DNA of 64,000 bases. It comes from Providencia huaxiensis. GTDB taxonomy: Bacteria > Pseudomonadota > Gammaproteobacteria > Enterobacterales > Enterobacteriaceae. A program made the position numbers and the translations under genes. This document shows positions 34,268-43,740 of the stretch, piece by piece. Position 1 is the first letter of the stretch, and the number at the start of each line of letters is the position of its first letter. The DNA is taken from the NCBI RefSeq assembly GCF_002843235.3, contig NZ_CP031123.2:806001-870000 (forward strand), written 5' to 3'. A model generated the notes under the pieces. The model made no database searches and was not told where the DNA came from. It worked only from the letters and a program-made list of their open reading frames with translations.

Positions 34268-36970
34268 ATGACTGAAATAAGAGAACCGCGCAAAAGCGTC
34301 AAAGCGGCTGCACGCCAAAAATTTATTGTTGGCGAACAAGCGAGTAAAAACATTGAGCAAGTGCTCAATGAATATCAAACAAATTTATTAGGCTTACCAG
34401 AGAATGAGGCAATGGATCGCCTTGTTACTGAAGGCGAAAATGAAGTTGCTCATGAAAAAGCCCCTCCAGCATGGAAACAATTGATCTCTTCTTTTAAAAA
34501 TCCATTCATATTCGTACTGATTATATTAGCCATTGTGAGCTTTTTTACGGATTATGTTATTCCCAAACGTCAAGGCGAAGAAACAGATTTAACCGGGGTG
34601 ATTATTATCGTCACGATGGTTTTATTGAGTGGATTTTTACGTTTTTGGCAAGAGTATCGAACCAATAAAGCCGCAGAAGCCTTGAAATCCTTAGTTCGTA
34701 CGACAGCGACTGTATTTCGGCGTGATAATAAAACGGGGCGTTCTGTTCGAAAAGAGGTACCAATTAAATGCCTAGTCCCTGGGGATATTGTGTTGTTATC
34801 CGCAGGAGATATGGTTCCTGCTGATCTAAAACTTGTTGAATCAAGAGACTTGTTTATCAGCCAAGCCATTCTAACAGGGGAATCAATACCTGTAGAAAAA
34901 TATGACACATTGGGTGATGTTTCAGCTAAAAGTTTAGAACCTGTATCGCCAACAGAAAATGAATTGTTAGAAATTTCAAATATCTGCTTAATGGGAACCA
35001 ATGTTACCAGTGGTACAGCGCGTGGAATTGTAGTAGCAACGGGCGGAAAAACCTATTTAGGCTCACTGGCCAAATCGATTGTGGGAAGCCGTGCGCAAAC
35101 ATCGTTTGATCGTGGTGTGAATAGTGTCAGTTGGTTATTGATCCGTTTTATGTTAGTCATGGTACCAATTGTATTGCTTATCAATGGGTTTACAAAAGGA
35201 GATTGGTTCGAAGCGACATTATTCTCACTGGCTGTTGCCGTGGGGCTAACGCCCGAAATGTTACCGATGATTGTAAGCTCAAACTTAGCCAAAGGGGCAA
35301 TCGCCATGTCGAAACACAAGGTGATTGTCAAAAGGTTAAATGCGATACAAAACTTTGGTGCGATGGATGTGCTGTGTACGGACAAAACGGGAACATTAAC
35401 GCAAGATCGTATTATTTTAGAACATTATTTAGATAGTAATGGGCAGAAAAATAGTAAAATTTTGCAATTAGCCTGGCTAAACAGCTTTCACCAAAGTGGT
35501 GCTAAGAACATGATGGATCAGGCTATTATCCGTCGAGGTAGAGGTAACAGTGAAGTTGAGCAGCTAAAAGCATTCCAAAAAATTGATGAATTGCCCTTTG
35601 ATTTTATTCGACGCAAATTGTCAGTAACTGTGAGAACACCGGAAGGTGAAGCCCTACTTATTTGTAAGGGAGCGGCTGAGGAAATGTTAGCTGTTTGCCA
35701 AAGTTACCAACAAGATGGTGAGCTTCATTTACTGGATGACCAAGCAAGAACAAAAATTACTGAGCTAGTGAGTGACTATAACAGACAGGGATTTCGTGTA
35801 TTGTTACTCGCTACTCGTCATTTGAATAAAGCGGAAGCCAGCTTACCGCTTTCGGCTCAAGCTGAGTATCAGTTAGAATTACAAGGCATTTTAACTTTCC
35901 TTGACCCTGCAAAAGAAAGTGCAATTTCAGCTATTGCTGCACTACGTGAAAATGGTGTGACGGTTAAGGTGTTGACGGGTGATAATGCGATTATTACTGA
36001 AAAAATTTGTCATGATGTTGGTTTAAATATCAGTGAAATCATGACCGGCTTAGAGGTTGAAGAGCTGGCAGACGAAGAGTTGAGCCAAAAAGTTGAACAG
36101 GTTTCAGTTTTCTGTAAATTAACACCGCTGCAAAAGTCCCGTATTTTAAAACGGTTACAAGCTAATGGACATACGGTTGGTTTTCTTGGTGATGGGATCA
36201 ATGATGCGCCTGCGTTACGTGATGCTGATGTGGGAATTTCAGTTGATACAGGGACGGATATTGCTAAGGAGTCTGCGGATATTATCCTACTTGAAAAAGA
36301 TTTGATGGTATTAGAGCAAGGGGTGATTAAAGGACGAGAGACTTTTGGTAATATTATTAAATACTTAAACATGACCGCGAGCTCTAACTTTGGTAACGTA
36401 TTTTCTGTATTAATTGCGAGCGCATTTATTCCCTTCCTACCGATGCTAGCCATTCATTTGCTCGTTCAAAACTTGCTGTATGATATTTCCCAGCTTGCAT
36501 TGCCATGGGATAAAATGGATAAAGAGTTTTTAAAGCGCCCCCGCAAATGGGATGCAAAAAATATCGGTCGCTTTATGATTTGGATTGGGCCAACATCATC
36601 TATCTTTGATATTACGACTTTCGCACTAATGTGGTACGTGTTCCAAGCGAATAGTGTTGCTCATGAAGCGTTGTTCCAATCGGGTTGGTTTGTTGAAGGG
36701 TTACTTTCACAGACGCTAGTTGTTCATATGTTAAGAACACAAAAAATACCGTTTATACAAAGTACTGCGGCACTACCTGTTATGCTAACAACGGGGTTAA
36801 TTATGGCTCTTGGGTTATATATTCCATTTTCTTCATTTGGTGAAATGATAGGATTACAACCGTTACCAATAGAATATTTCCCATGGCTAGCACTTACATT
36901 AGTGAGCTATTGTGTTGTCGCTCAGCTGATGAAGCAATTTTATATCAAACGTTTTGGAACTTGGTTATAA
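34268..36970 (+). CDS. mgtB: Mg2+-importing P-type ATPase, MgtB type
   Basis: Inner-membrane P3-type ATPase of 900 residues that brings Mg2+ into the cell. Seen in order: a cytosolic N-terminus, ETDLTGVIIIVTMVLLSGFLRFWQEYRTNKAAEAL (outline), the LTGES actuator motif, LAVAVGLTPEMLPMIVSSNLAKGA, the phosphorylation motif DKTGTLT, and LGDGINDAPALRDADVGISVDTGTDIAKE. Similarity is higher to Salmonella MgtB than to MgtA, and the pairing with mgtC supports that. A leader ORF and hairpin lie in the 149-bp gap after mgtC. The ribosome binding site is weak. Mg2+-limited PhoP control is expected but no clear PhoP box was found. Confidence 0.93.
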   Translation: MTEIREPRKSVKAAARQKFIVGEQASKNIEQVLNEYQTNLLGLPENEAMDRLVTEGENEVAHEKAPPAWKQLISSFKNPFIFVLIILAIVSFFTDYVIPKRQGEETDLTGVIIIVTMVLLSGFLRFWQEYRTNKAAEALKSLVRTTATVFRRDNKTGRSVRKEVPIKCLVPGDIVLLSAGDMVPADLKLVESRDLFISQAILTGESIPVEKYDTLGDVSAKSLEPVSPTENELLEISNICLMGTNVTSGTARGIVVATGGKTYLGSLAKSIVGSRAQTSFDRGVNSVSWLLIRFMLVMVPIVLLINGFTKGDWFEATLFSLAVAVGLTPEMLPMIVSSNLAKGAIAMSKHKVIVKRLNAIQNFGAMDVLCTDKTGTLTQDRIILEHYLDSNGQKNSKILQLAWLNSFHQSGAKNMMDQAIIRRGRGNSEVEQLKAFQKIDELPFDFIRRKLSVTVRTPEGEALLICKGAAEEMLAVCQSYQQDGELHLLDDQARTKITELVSDYNRQGFRVLLLATRHLNKAEASLPLSAQAEYQLELQGILTFLDPAKESAISAIAALRENGVTVKVLTGDNAIITEKICHDVGLNISEIMTGLEVEELADEELSQKVEQVSVFCKLTPLQKSRILKRLQANGHTVGFLGDGINDAPALRDADVGISVDTGTDIAKESADIILLEKDLMVLEQGVIKGRETFGNIIKYLNMTASSNFGNVFSVLIASAFIPFLPMLAIHLLVQNLLYDISQLALPWDKMDKEFLKRPRKWDAKNIGRFMIWIGPTSSIFDITTFALMWYVFQANSVAHEALFQSGWFVEGLLSQTLVVHMLRTQKIPFIQSTAALPVMLTTGLIMALGLYIPFSSFGEMIGLQPLPIEYFPWLALTLVSYCVVAQLMKQFYIKRFGTWL

Positions 36971-37075
36971 AATAGCGTTAAAAGGGGGGAGGTCCAATAA
37001 CCTCTTATCTGTTTTGTTAGGTATCTAGTGTGGGTTATTTAATATTTACTGTAACTCATTAATATTCAAAAAATA

Positions 37076-37105
37076 AAAAGAGCCATAATGACAATGGCTC
37101 TTTTT
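37076..37105. terminator. Bidirectional terminator between mgtB and the lipoprotein gene
   Basis: AAGAGCCAT and ATGGCTCTT form a 9-bp stem with a 7-base loop and flanking A and T runs. It separates convergent genes. Confidence 0.85.
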
Positions 37106-37135
37106 GATCTTACAGAATAAAAAGAATAGGGCTTA

Positions 37136-37444
37136 TTACAGACCTAAAGCAGTTTTCATCTGTTTCATTGCATCAATACCTTGTTGGCAAGCTTTATCTT
37201 GTTGATCTTTAGGTAGTGCAGCAACTTGTTTTTTACCTTCTTCCAGCTGACCTTTCATTGCATCTAGCTGAGCTTTTGCTTGCGGGTTTTCTGAAGCTTT
37301 AGCAATTAAGCTATCAACTTCAGCGAAGTAAGCATTACAAGTTTCAGTTGCACCAGCAACTTCGCCTTTTTTCTCTTCTTCCGAACAAGCAGTGATTGTC
37401 AGTGCCAATAACCCCATACCACAAGCTAAAATTAACTTTTTCAT
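37136..37444 (-). CDS. Small lipoprotein of unknown function
   Basis: A 102-residue predicted lipoprotein. The signal MKKLILACGMGLLALTITAC ends in a lipobox-like ITAC, with lipidation expected on that Cys; the next residues SEEEKK do not place Asp at +2, so outer-membrane sorting is likely. The mature part is helical and rich in Lys, Glu and Ala with two further cysteines (ETCNAYF and KACQQG), which could pair. It resembles the small enterobacterial DUF5339 proteins, but I am not certain of that assignment. The ATG at 37444 has AAGG six bases upstream. Confidence 0.72.
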   Translation of the reverse strand: MKKLILACGMGLLALTITACSEEEKKGEVAGATETCNAYFAEVDSLIAKASENPQAKAQLDAMKGQLEEGKKQVAALPKDQQDKACQQGIDAMKQMKTALGL

Positions 37445-38502
37445 AATCAACCTTATTAAAATTATTTATTTATATAGCGAATTGAGTATATAAGAGATGT
37501 TTTTAATATCAAACGTGACAAATCCTAAAATAATATTTTAGCTAGCTAATTAAATTTTAATTTGATTAGGCTATCGTATTTTATTTGTAGGCATTCTCAC
37601 TATATAACTTCATGGGTTTAGGTAAATCTTTTTTTATCATGCGGTTATGGTATCTCTTTGACTGCTCTACGTATATTTAGAGTGATTGGTGGATAACGTA
37701 ATTGAAGTTAGAGAGAAAAAAGTTAAAGGCGAGTTTGCAAAAGAAGGATAGGTGGCGTTACGGTCTCTTAATTTAATAAACATATTTTTTGGCAATAATT
37801 ATGCTTCAGCCATCACCATAGAATTATGTTTAATACGTGGATTTACCTATATTGAGTGCCCGTATCAGCGTTTTAATATCGAAATAACATTTTTTATATG
37901 AAATTAAATGTATTAAAAAATCGTTTATTTGTAACAAAATATTTACGGTCGAATGATACGTTTTCACTATGAAATATTTACAGAATTAATGGCTGTTCAT
38001 TTAAGATGCAATTATAGATGTGAAAAGTGAGCTACTTCACAAATTTAAGAATAAAACCTTTGTATCAGTATAAGTTTGATTTTTAAATTAAATTTTCTTT
38101 GTACGCAGATGAAATTATCAGGTAGAGTCTTTGTTTTTAAGCGAACTAATATGTCAGTATCGCTTAACTAATGGTTAATGATAGGTGTACAGAGTTAACG
38201 ACAACTAAGTTAATTTTGTTGACGCTAACTCAAATTCATACCAAAATTGACTCACCGTAGAAATTCGCCAAAGAGCGAGAGACGGGTTAGAATGTGTTTA
38301 ACAAAGGGTAATAACTTTTCTTACTGTACATTTTTAGTGTGATCAATTCACTAAAGGTAAAGTAAGAATATATGATATGGGTTCACCATATCGCCATGCA
38401 ACATAGCAGATATTATATTAATGCTATGGGCATACAATGTATGTAGCCTGATTTATCTGGTTACAATTTTATATTTAGACTTACACACAGGGCTTTACCA
38501 TT
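37445..38502. other. 1-kb intergenic region upstream of fliZ
   Basis: AT-rich, with no credible gene. It contains an imperfect inverted repeat (AGTTAACGACAAC at 38193-38205 with GTTGACGCTAACT at 38218-38230, 11 of 13 paired). It must carry the fliZ promoter and that of the lipoprotein gene. No clear sigma-28 promoter was found for fliZ. Its length suggests complex control of fliZ or an unrecognised small RNA. Confidence 0.5.
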
Positions 38503-39021
38503 ATGTCTGCTTCTATTGTAAAGAAACGGCCTCTGAGTCGTTACATCAAAGATTTTAAACACAGCCAAACTCATTGTGCACATTGTCACAAGACTCTTGA
38601 TCGCATCTCTTTAGTTTTCAACGATGACATCTTAAATAAAGAAGCTATCGCTGATATGACTGAATTGGTCGATGAAGGTGCCTGGGGGGAGCTGCAAGAT
38701 AAATTTACTGCACTTTGTCGTTTTTGTAGTGAAATTTATTGCAATAGCAATACTGATTATTTTGATATTATGTCATTTAAACAGTATTTATTCTTACAGA
38801 CTGAGATGAGCCATAGTACTGTTCGTGAATATGTTGTTCGCTTACGCCGTTTAGACGAACTGTTATCGTCCTCTAATTTTTCTATGAAAGAATTTACTGC
38901 AAGTAAAGTTCAAGATGAGTTAAGTGAGAAAATGACAGATTCTGCATTTAGTAATTACAATATTGCATTACGTAAATATGAACAGTATTTATTCTGGGAA
39001 TCAGAAAAACGCAATAATTAG
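38503..39021 (+). CDS. fliZ: Flagellar regulator FliZ
   Basis: A 172-residue DNA-binding protein matching E. coli and Salmonella FliZ: RPLSRYIKDFKHSQTHCAHCHKTLDRI at the N-terminus, ALCRFCSEIYCNSNTDYFDIMSFKQYLF, then EMSHSTVREYVVRLRRLDELL, a core-binding-like helical domain. FliZ opposes RpoS at target promoters and tunes flagellar gene expression. It usually follows fliA in one operon. Here no fliA is adjacent: upstream is 1 kb of non-coding DNA and downstream is putA on the other strand. A terminator follows at 39074. Confidence 0.92.
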   Translation: MSASIVKKRPLSRYIKDFKHSQTHCAHCHKTLDRISLVFNDDILNKEAIADMTELVDEGAWGELQDKFTALCRFCSEIYCNSNTDYFDIMSFKQYLFLQTEMSHSTVREYVVRLRRLDELLSSSNFSMKEFTASKVQDELSEKMTDSAFSNYNIALRKYEQYLFWESEKRNN

Positions 39022-39073
39022 AATGACATATTGAAAATAAGTATCGCTATTTTCATTGTTGTTTTTAAGCAAT

Positions 39074-39095
39074 GGTGTCCTCATGGGCACCTTTT
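39074..39095 (+). terminator. Terminator of fliZ
   Basis: GGTGTCC and GGGCACC form a 7-bp stem (one G-U pair) with a TCAT loop, followed by TTTTATG. It lies about 50 bp past the fliZ stop. Confidence 0.65.
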
Positions 39096-39257
39096 ATGTT
39101 TTCAGCGTGCAGGTATCTGGGATAGCATTTATCTGATAGGAACGATGACTGTTGTTGTTATGAGATAAATGTATTTTTAAACAAATATATTTTTAAACAA
39201 AGATACTGTGATATATGGCCTGACCATCGTAGATAACGAGGTCAGGCTTTTTGTTTA

Positions 39258-42200
39258 TTATCCTATTGTCATTAAGCTAGCATTACCGCCTGCTGCAGCG
39301 GTATTGACACTCAGTGAACGTTCATGAAGTAAGCGTTCAGTCAGAAGATTAATTTCACCGCGTTCGAAGCCTTGTACTGAAATAATTGGCCCTTTACGTT
39401 GTGCAACTACCGCGCAAACCTCTTTTAGCTGATCGCTATCACCATGATAAATAACGCCTTCGATTGGCTCTTTAGTTTCTATCCAGTTTTTAGTTAGCGA
39501 TATGGTTTTTCTCACTTTTTCAGGCAGTGATTTGAACAGCTTCTGATGGAGCTCACTATCTGGCCATAACACCTGACAACCCGCAGAAAGTACAGCGGTT
39601 AGCTGGGTTAAACAATCTTGTTCATTATCACTAAGGCATAAAATCAAACCACGAGGGCGCAAGGTATAGGTATTTCTTTCTCCCGTTGGGCCCGGTAATA
39701 CACGGGTGGTTCCTGTTTGGCTATGGCGTGTAAATAGCTCAATTACGGAAGGCGAAATAGCCGAGTTTTGTTTTTCAGACCATTGTGTAAGTGCTTCAAA
39801 TGGCTCAAGTAAAATAGTTCTGGCACTTGCATCCATAGGTAAATGGCTATCTTGTCGCTCTAAAGTATTTGAAACAGCATTATCTGGGCGTTCGCTTAAT
39901 AAACGGTAAAGATATAATGGACCACCTGCTTTAGGACCAGTCCCGGATAAACCTTCACCACCAAAAGGTTGCACGCCAACAACGGCACCAACCATATTTC
40001 GGTTTACGTACAGATTGCCAACTTTAGCTTTTGAAACGACTTGGTTGATAGTTTCATCGATACGAGTGTGGACACCCAATGTCAGCCCATAACCTGCAGC
40101 GTTAATTTGTTCAACGAGTGCTTCTAGCTCATCTCGTTTAAAACGCACAACGTGAAGAACAGGGCCAAAGATCTCTTTTTTCAGTTCACTTACATCATCA
40201 AGTTCTATTAATGTCGGCTTAACATAGGTTCCTTCCATTTGTTCTTGCTGATCATCATGGTTTTCAAATGCAGCTTGGAAAACAGGTTTCCCTTTACTGC
40301 GCATTTTCTGAATATGTTGATCGATATTCTCTTTTGCTTCACGGTCAATCACAGGGCCAATATCGGTTGATAAATGCTCTGGATTCCCCATGCGGCACTC
40401 TTCCATTGCGCCTTTTAACATACGAATGGTTCTATCTGCGACATCTTCTTGGATACATAGAATGCGCAGTGCCGAACAACGCTGACCCGCACTATCAAAT
40501 GCAGATGCGACAACATCAGTGACAACTTGTTCTGTGAGTGCAGAAGAATCAACTATCATTGCATTTAACCCGCCAGTTTCTGCAATCAGAGGGGTAGGGC
40601 GGCCTTGTGCATCTAGGCGTCCTGCAATATTACGTTGAAGTAACCCTGCGACTTCTGTTGACCCAGTAAACATGACCCCTCGAACACGAGTGTCGCCAAC
40701 GAGTTGGGCACCAATGGTTTCACCTTTACCCGGTAAAAATTGCAGTACATCGCGAGGAATACCTGCTTGATGCAAAATAGATACCGCGATAGCACCGATT
40801 AATGGTGTTTGTTCAGCCGGTTTCGCGAGTACGGTGTTACCTGCTGCGAGAGCGGCAGCAATTTGTCCTGAAAATATTGCTAATGGGAAGTTCCATGGGC
40901 TAATACAGACCACAGGCCCTAAAGGACGGTGCGTATTGTTATCAAAATCATTTTTGACTTGGGTTGCATAGTAGTTAAGAAAATCTACCGCTTCCCTAAC
41001 CTCTGCAATCGCATTGTTGTAGGTTTTACCTGCCTCACGCACTAAAATATCTAACAGCGGCTGTAGCTGTTGTTCCATGAGATCAGCCGCACGTAATAAG
41101 ATAGCAGCTCGTTCAGAAGGCGGGGTTGCAAACCAGATAGTACCTGCATCGTTAGCCGTATTTAATGCATGTTCAGCTTCTTGTTCTGTTGTTTCGCGAA
41201 CGTGGCCGACAATATCTTTATGACAAGCCGGGTTAGTAATCGGTGTTGCTTCAGGTAACGCTTGCGAAGCTTGGAAATCACCCCCTAACAGTGGTTCTGC
41301 GATTTTTTGCTGCATAGCCGCACTCAGTAGGGCACTTGATAACGAAGCCAGTCGATGTTCGTTTGATAGGTCAAGCCCCATTGAATTCACACGTTCTAGG
41401 CCGTACAGATCACGTGGTAATGGAATTTTTGGATGCGGTAAGCCAATTTGCCCTTCAGTTTTTGACAGTTCTAAAACATCTTTGACTGGGTCGGCAACTA
41501 ATTCATCGAGAGGAATAGTGGCATCAGCGATACGGTTTACAAATGAAGTATTTGCGCCATTTTCTAATAATCGACGCACTAAATAGGCTAATAAAGTTTC
41601 GTGTGTACCAACAGGTGCATAAATACGGCAAGGGCGGTTTAGTTTGCCATCAGCGACTTTACCAACAACTTGCTCATAAAGTGGCTCGCCCATTCCATGT
41701 AGACATTGGAATTCGTACTGGCCAGGGTAATAATTTTTACCTGCAATTTGGTAGATAGCTGAGAGGGTGTGTGCGTTGTGCGTTGCAAATTGTGGGTAAA
41801 TTAAATTGGGAACCGATAGGAGTTTTCGCGCACAGGCAATATAAGAAACGTCAGTATACACTTTACGCGTATAAACTGGGTAACCTTCTAGTCCATCCAT
41901 TTGAGCGCGCTTGATTTCACTGTCCCAATAAGCACCTTTTACTAAGCGGATCATTAAACGACGTTGGCTGCGTTCAGCCAAATTTATAATTGAATCAATC
42001 ACAAATGGGCAGCGTTTTTGGTAAGCCTGGATAACAAAGCCTATCCCATTCCAACCCGCAAGTTGTGGTTCGAAGCAGAGTTTTTCTAGCAAATCTAAAG
42101 AGATTTCTAAGCGGTCAGCTTCTTCGGCGTCAATATTAATCCCTACATCGTATTGATGTGCTTGTAATACGAGGGATAACAGGCGTGGATAAAGCTCTTC

Positions 42201-43241
42201 CATCACGCGAGAGTATTGTGCACGGCTATAACGTGGATGCAGTGCCGATAGCTTAATTGAAATACCCGGGCCTTCGTAGATACCGCGGCCATTTGATGCT
42301 TTACCAATAGCATGGATAGCCTGCTGGTAAGACACCATGTAATCTTGCGCATCTTTTTCCGTTAATGCGGCTTCCCCTAGCATATCGTAAGAATATCGGA
42401 AGCCTTTATCTTCGAGTTTGCGTGCGTTAGCGAGTGCTTGGGAGATAGTTTCGCCAGTGACGAATTGCTCTCCCATAAGGCGCATTGCCATATCAACGCC
42501 TTTGCGCACTAGTGGCTCACCACTTTTACTGATGATGCGATTAAGTGAGGTTGATAGTTTTGCTTCATTATGTGTAGAAACTAGCTTACCCGTAAACAGC
42601 AATCCCCAAGTTGCGGCATTGACAAACATTGAGCTACTTTGGCCAAGGTGTGATTGCCAATTCCCATTGCTAATTTTGTCACGGATAAGCGCATCTCGCG
42701 TTGCTTTATCAGGAATGCGCAATAAGGCCTCTGCGAGACACATTAATGCGACACCTTCTTGAGATGAAAGTGAAAATTCTTGAAGTAGACCTTGAACTAA
42801 GCCTGAGCGGCCGATGCCATTTTTTTGATTACGCAGTTTTTCAGCGATTGAATACGCTAATTTATGAGCGGCTTCAGCTTGTTCTGTAGGGAGTTGTGCT
42901 TGTTGCAATAACATTGGCACAGCTTGTGTTTCAGGAATTCGGTAAGCAGAAGTAATTGCAGAGCGTTTTACAGATTGTGGTAAAATGTGCTCTGCGAAAT
43001 CTAAGAATGGTTGATAGTTAGATTCAACAGTGGTGTCTTCATCAGAAGTTTGATTTTCTTTTACATCGATACCGGGTGATAGCTCTGGAAAGGCTTGGCC
43101 ATTATCGAGTTGTTCTAGGTAATTATAAATAGCTTGTTTGATAAGCCAATGTGATGTGCGGTCAAGACGCTGAGCGGCATTTTTAATGCGTTCACGAGTT
43201 GCTTCATCAAGTCTCACACCCATAGTTGTAGTGCTACTCAT
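39258..43241 (-). CDS. putA: Trifunctional PutA: proline dehydrogenase, P5C dehydrogenase and repressor
   Basis: A 1327-residue enzyme that oxidises proline to glutamate at the inner membrane and represses the put genes when proline is absent. The N-terminal ribbon-helix-helix DNA-binding domain is TTTMGVRLDEATRERIKNAAQRLDRTSHWLIKQAI (outline). The proline dehydrogenase barrel follows at roughly residues 230-600. The aldehyde dehydrogenase domain shows PWNFPLAIFSGQIAAALAAGN, GLNAMIVDSSA and SAGQRCSALRIL with the catalytic Cys. A C-terminal domain ends the protein. AGAGGAATTAAG precedes the ATG. It is divergent from putP, with operator-like repeats between. Confidence 0.97.
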   Translation of the reverse strand: MSSTTTMGVRLDEATRERIKNAAQRLDRTSHWLIKQAIYNYLEQLDNGQAFPELSPGIDVKENQTSDEDTTVESNYQPFLDFAEHILPQSVKRSAITSAYRIPETQAVPMLLQQAQLPTEQAEAAHKLAYSIAEKLRNQKNGIGRSGLVQGLLQEFSLSSQEGVALMCLAEALLRIPDKATRDALIRDKISNGNWQSHLGQSSSMFVNAATWGLLFTGKLVSTHNEAKLSTSLNRIISKSGEPLVRKGVDMAMRLMGEQFVTGETISQALANARKLEDKGFRYSYDMLGEAALTEKDAQDYMVSYQQAIHAIGKASNGRGIYEGPGISIKLSALHPRYSRAQYSRVMEELYPRLLSLVLQAHQYDVGINIDAEEADRLEISLDLLEKLCFEPQLAGWNGIGFVIQAYQKRCPFVIDSIINLAERSQRRLMIRLVKGAYWDSEIKRAQMDGLEGYPVYTRKVYTDVSYIACARKLLSVPNLIYPQFATHNAHTLSAIYQIAGKNYYPGQYEFQCLHGMGEPLYEQVVGKVADGKLNRPCRIYAPVGTHETLLAYLVRRLLENGANTSFVNRIADATIPLDELVADPVKDVLELSKTEGQIGLPHPKIPLPRDLYGLERVNSMGLDLSNEHRLASLSSALLSAAMQQKIAEPLLGGDFQASQALPEATPITNPACHKDIVGHVRETTEQEAEHALNTANDAGTIWFATPPSERAAILLRAADLMEQQLQPLLDILVREAGKTYNNAIAEVREAVDFLNYYATQVKNDFDNNTHRPLGPVVCISPWNFPLAIFSGQIAAALAAGNTVLAKPAEQTPLIGAIAVSILHQAGIPRDVLQFLPGKGETIGAQLVGDTRVRGVMFTGSTEVAGLLQRNIAGRLDAQGRPTPLIAETGGLNAMIVDSSALTEQVVTDVVASAFDSAGQRCSALRILCIQEDVADRTIRMLKGAMEECRMGNPEHLSTDIGPVIDREAKENIDQHIQKMRSKGKPVFQAAFENHDDQQEQMEGTYVKPTLIELDDVSELKKEIFGPVLHVVRFKRDELEALVEQINAAGYGLTLGVHTRIDETINQVVSKAKVGNLYVNRNMVGAVVGVQPFGGEGLSGTGPKAGGPLYLYRLLSERPDNAVSNTLERQDSHLPMDASARTILLEPFEALTQWSEKQNSAISPSVIELFTRHSQTGTTRVLPGPTGERNTYTLRPRGLILCLSDNEQDCLTQLTAVLSAGCQVLWPDSELHQKLFKSLPEKVRKTISLTKNWIETKEPIEGVIYHGDSDQLKEVCAVVAQRKGPIISVQGFERGEINLLTERLLHERSLSVNTAAAGGNASLMTIG

Positions 43242-43301
43242 CTTAATTCCTCTAGGTCACGAGTCATTTTAATCAAAAAAGTTACACCACATTATCTTAA
43301 T

Positions 43302-43319
43302 GTTGCAACTTTGTGCAAC
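43302..43319. promoter_or_regulatory. Probable PutA operator near putA
   Basis: GTTGCAAC-TTTG-TGCAAC contains two half sites in inverted orientation, about 60-80 bp before the putA start. Confidence 0.6.
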
Positions 43320-43592
43320 ATTGTTAAGTGTGGTTTCTGAAGGAAATGTGAAACATATCGAGTTTTTTAAGTTTTAATAATTTCAATTAAATTAGTGTTT
43401 ATTTAATTATTATATTTTACATGTGGTTACGTTTTATTTTTTTAGGCGGGACAGTTAAACATCTGATTGTGAATTTTAGTTTAAATTTTAACATTTGTGA
43501 TATGGATTCTATTTATGCAATAAAAAATAGTTAATTTCTTGTTAATTTAATATGAGTCTGTCTAGGATGGGGCAGTTAAGATATTAAGTTAG

Positions 43593-43662
43593 TGCAACAC
43601 AAACAATCACAACCTATTTGGTGTTAGTGCAGATAAATTAAATATGTGCAATAAAGTGCAAC
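43593..43662. promoter_or_regulatory. Probable PutA operator cluster near putP
   Basis: GTGCAAC occurs at 43592-43598 and again at 43656-43662, with a near match GTGCAAT at 43646-43652. They lie 80-150 bp before putP. Confidence 0.5.
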
Positions 43663-43740
43663 ACCATGAAGTTACAAGTTATCAACGGCAACTTATAAAG
43701 ATAACTAATAATTTTAAAGCTACTCAATGGAGAAAACAGG

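Larger units (their letters stand above)
43242..43740. promoter_or_regulatory. putA / putP divergent control region
   Basis: About 500 bp between divergent genes. It contains repeated GTTGCA/TGCAAC motifs, the core of the PutA recognition sequence. They fall in two groups: one near putA (43302-43307 with 43314-43319, inverted) and others near putP (43593-43598 and 43657-43662). The arrangement fits two promoters each controlled by PutA. AT-rich DNA lies between. Confidence 0.6.
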
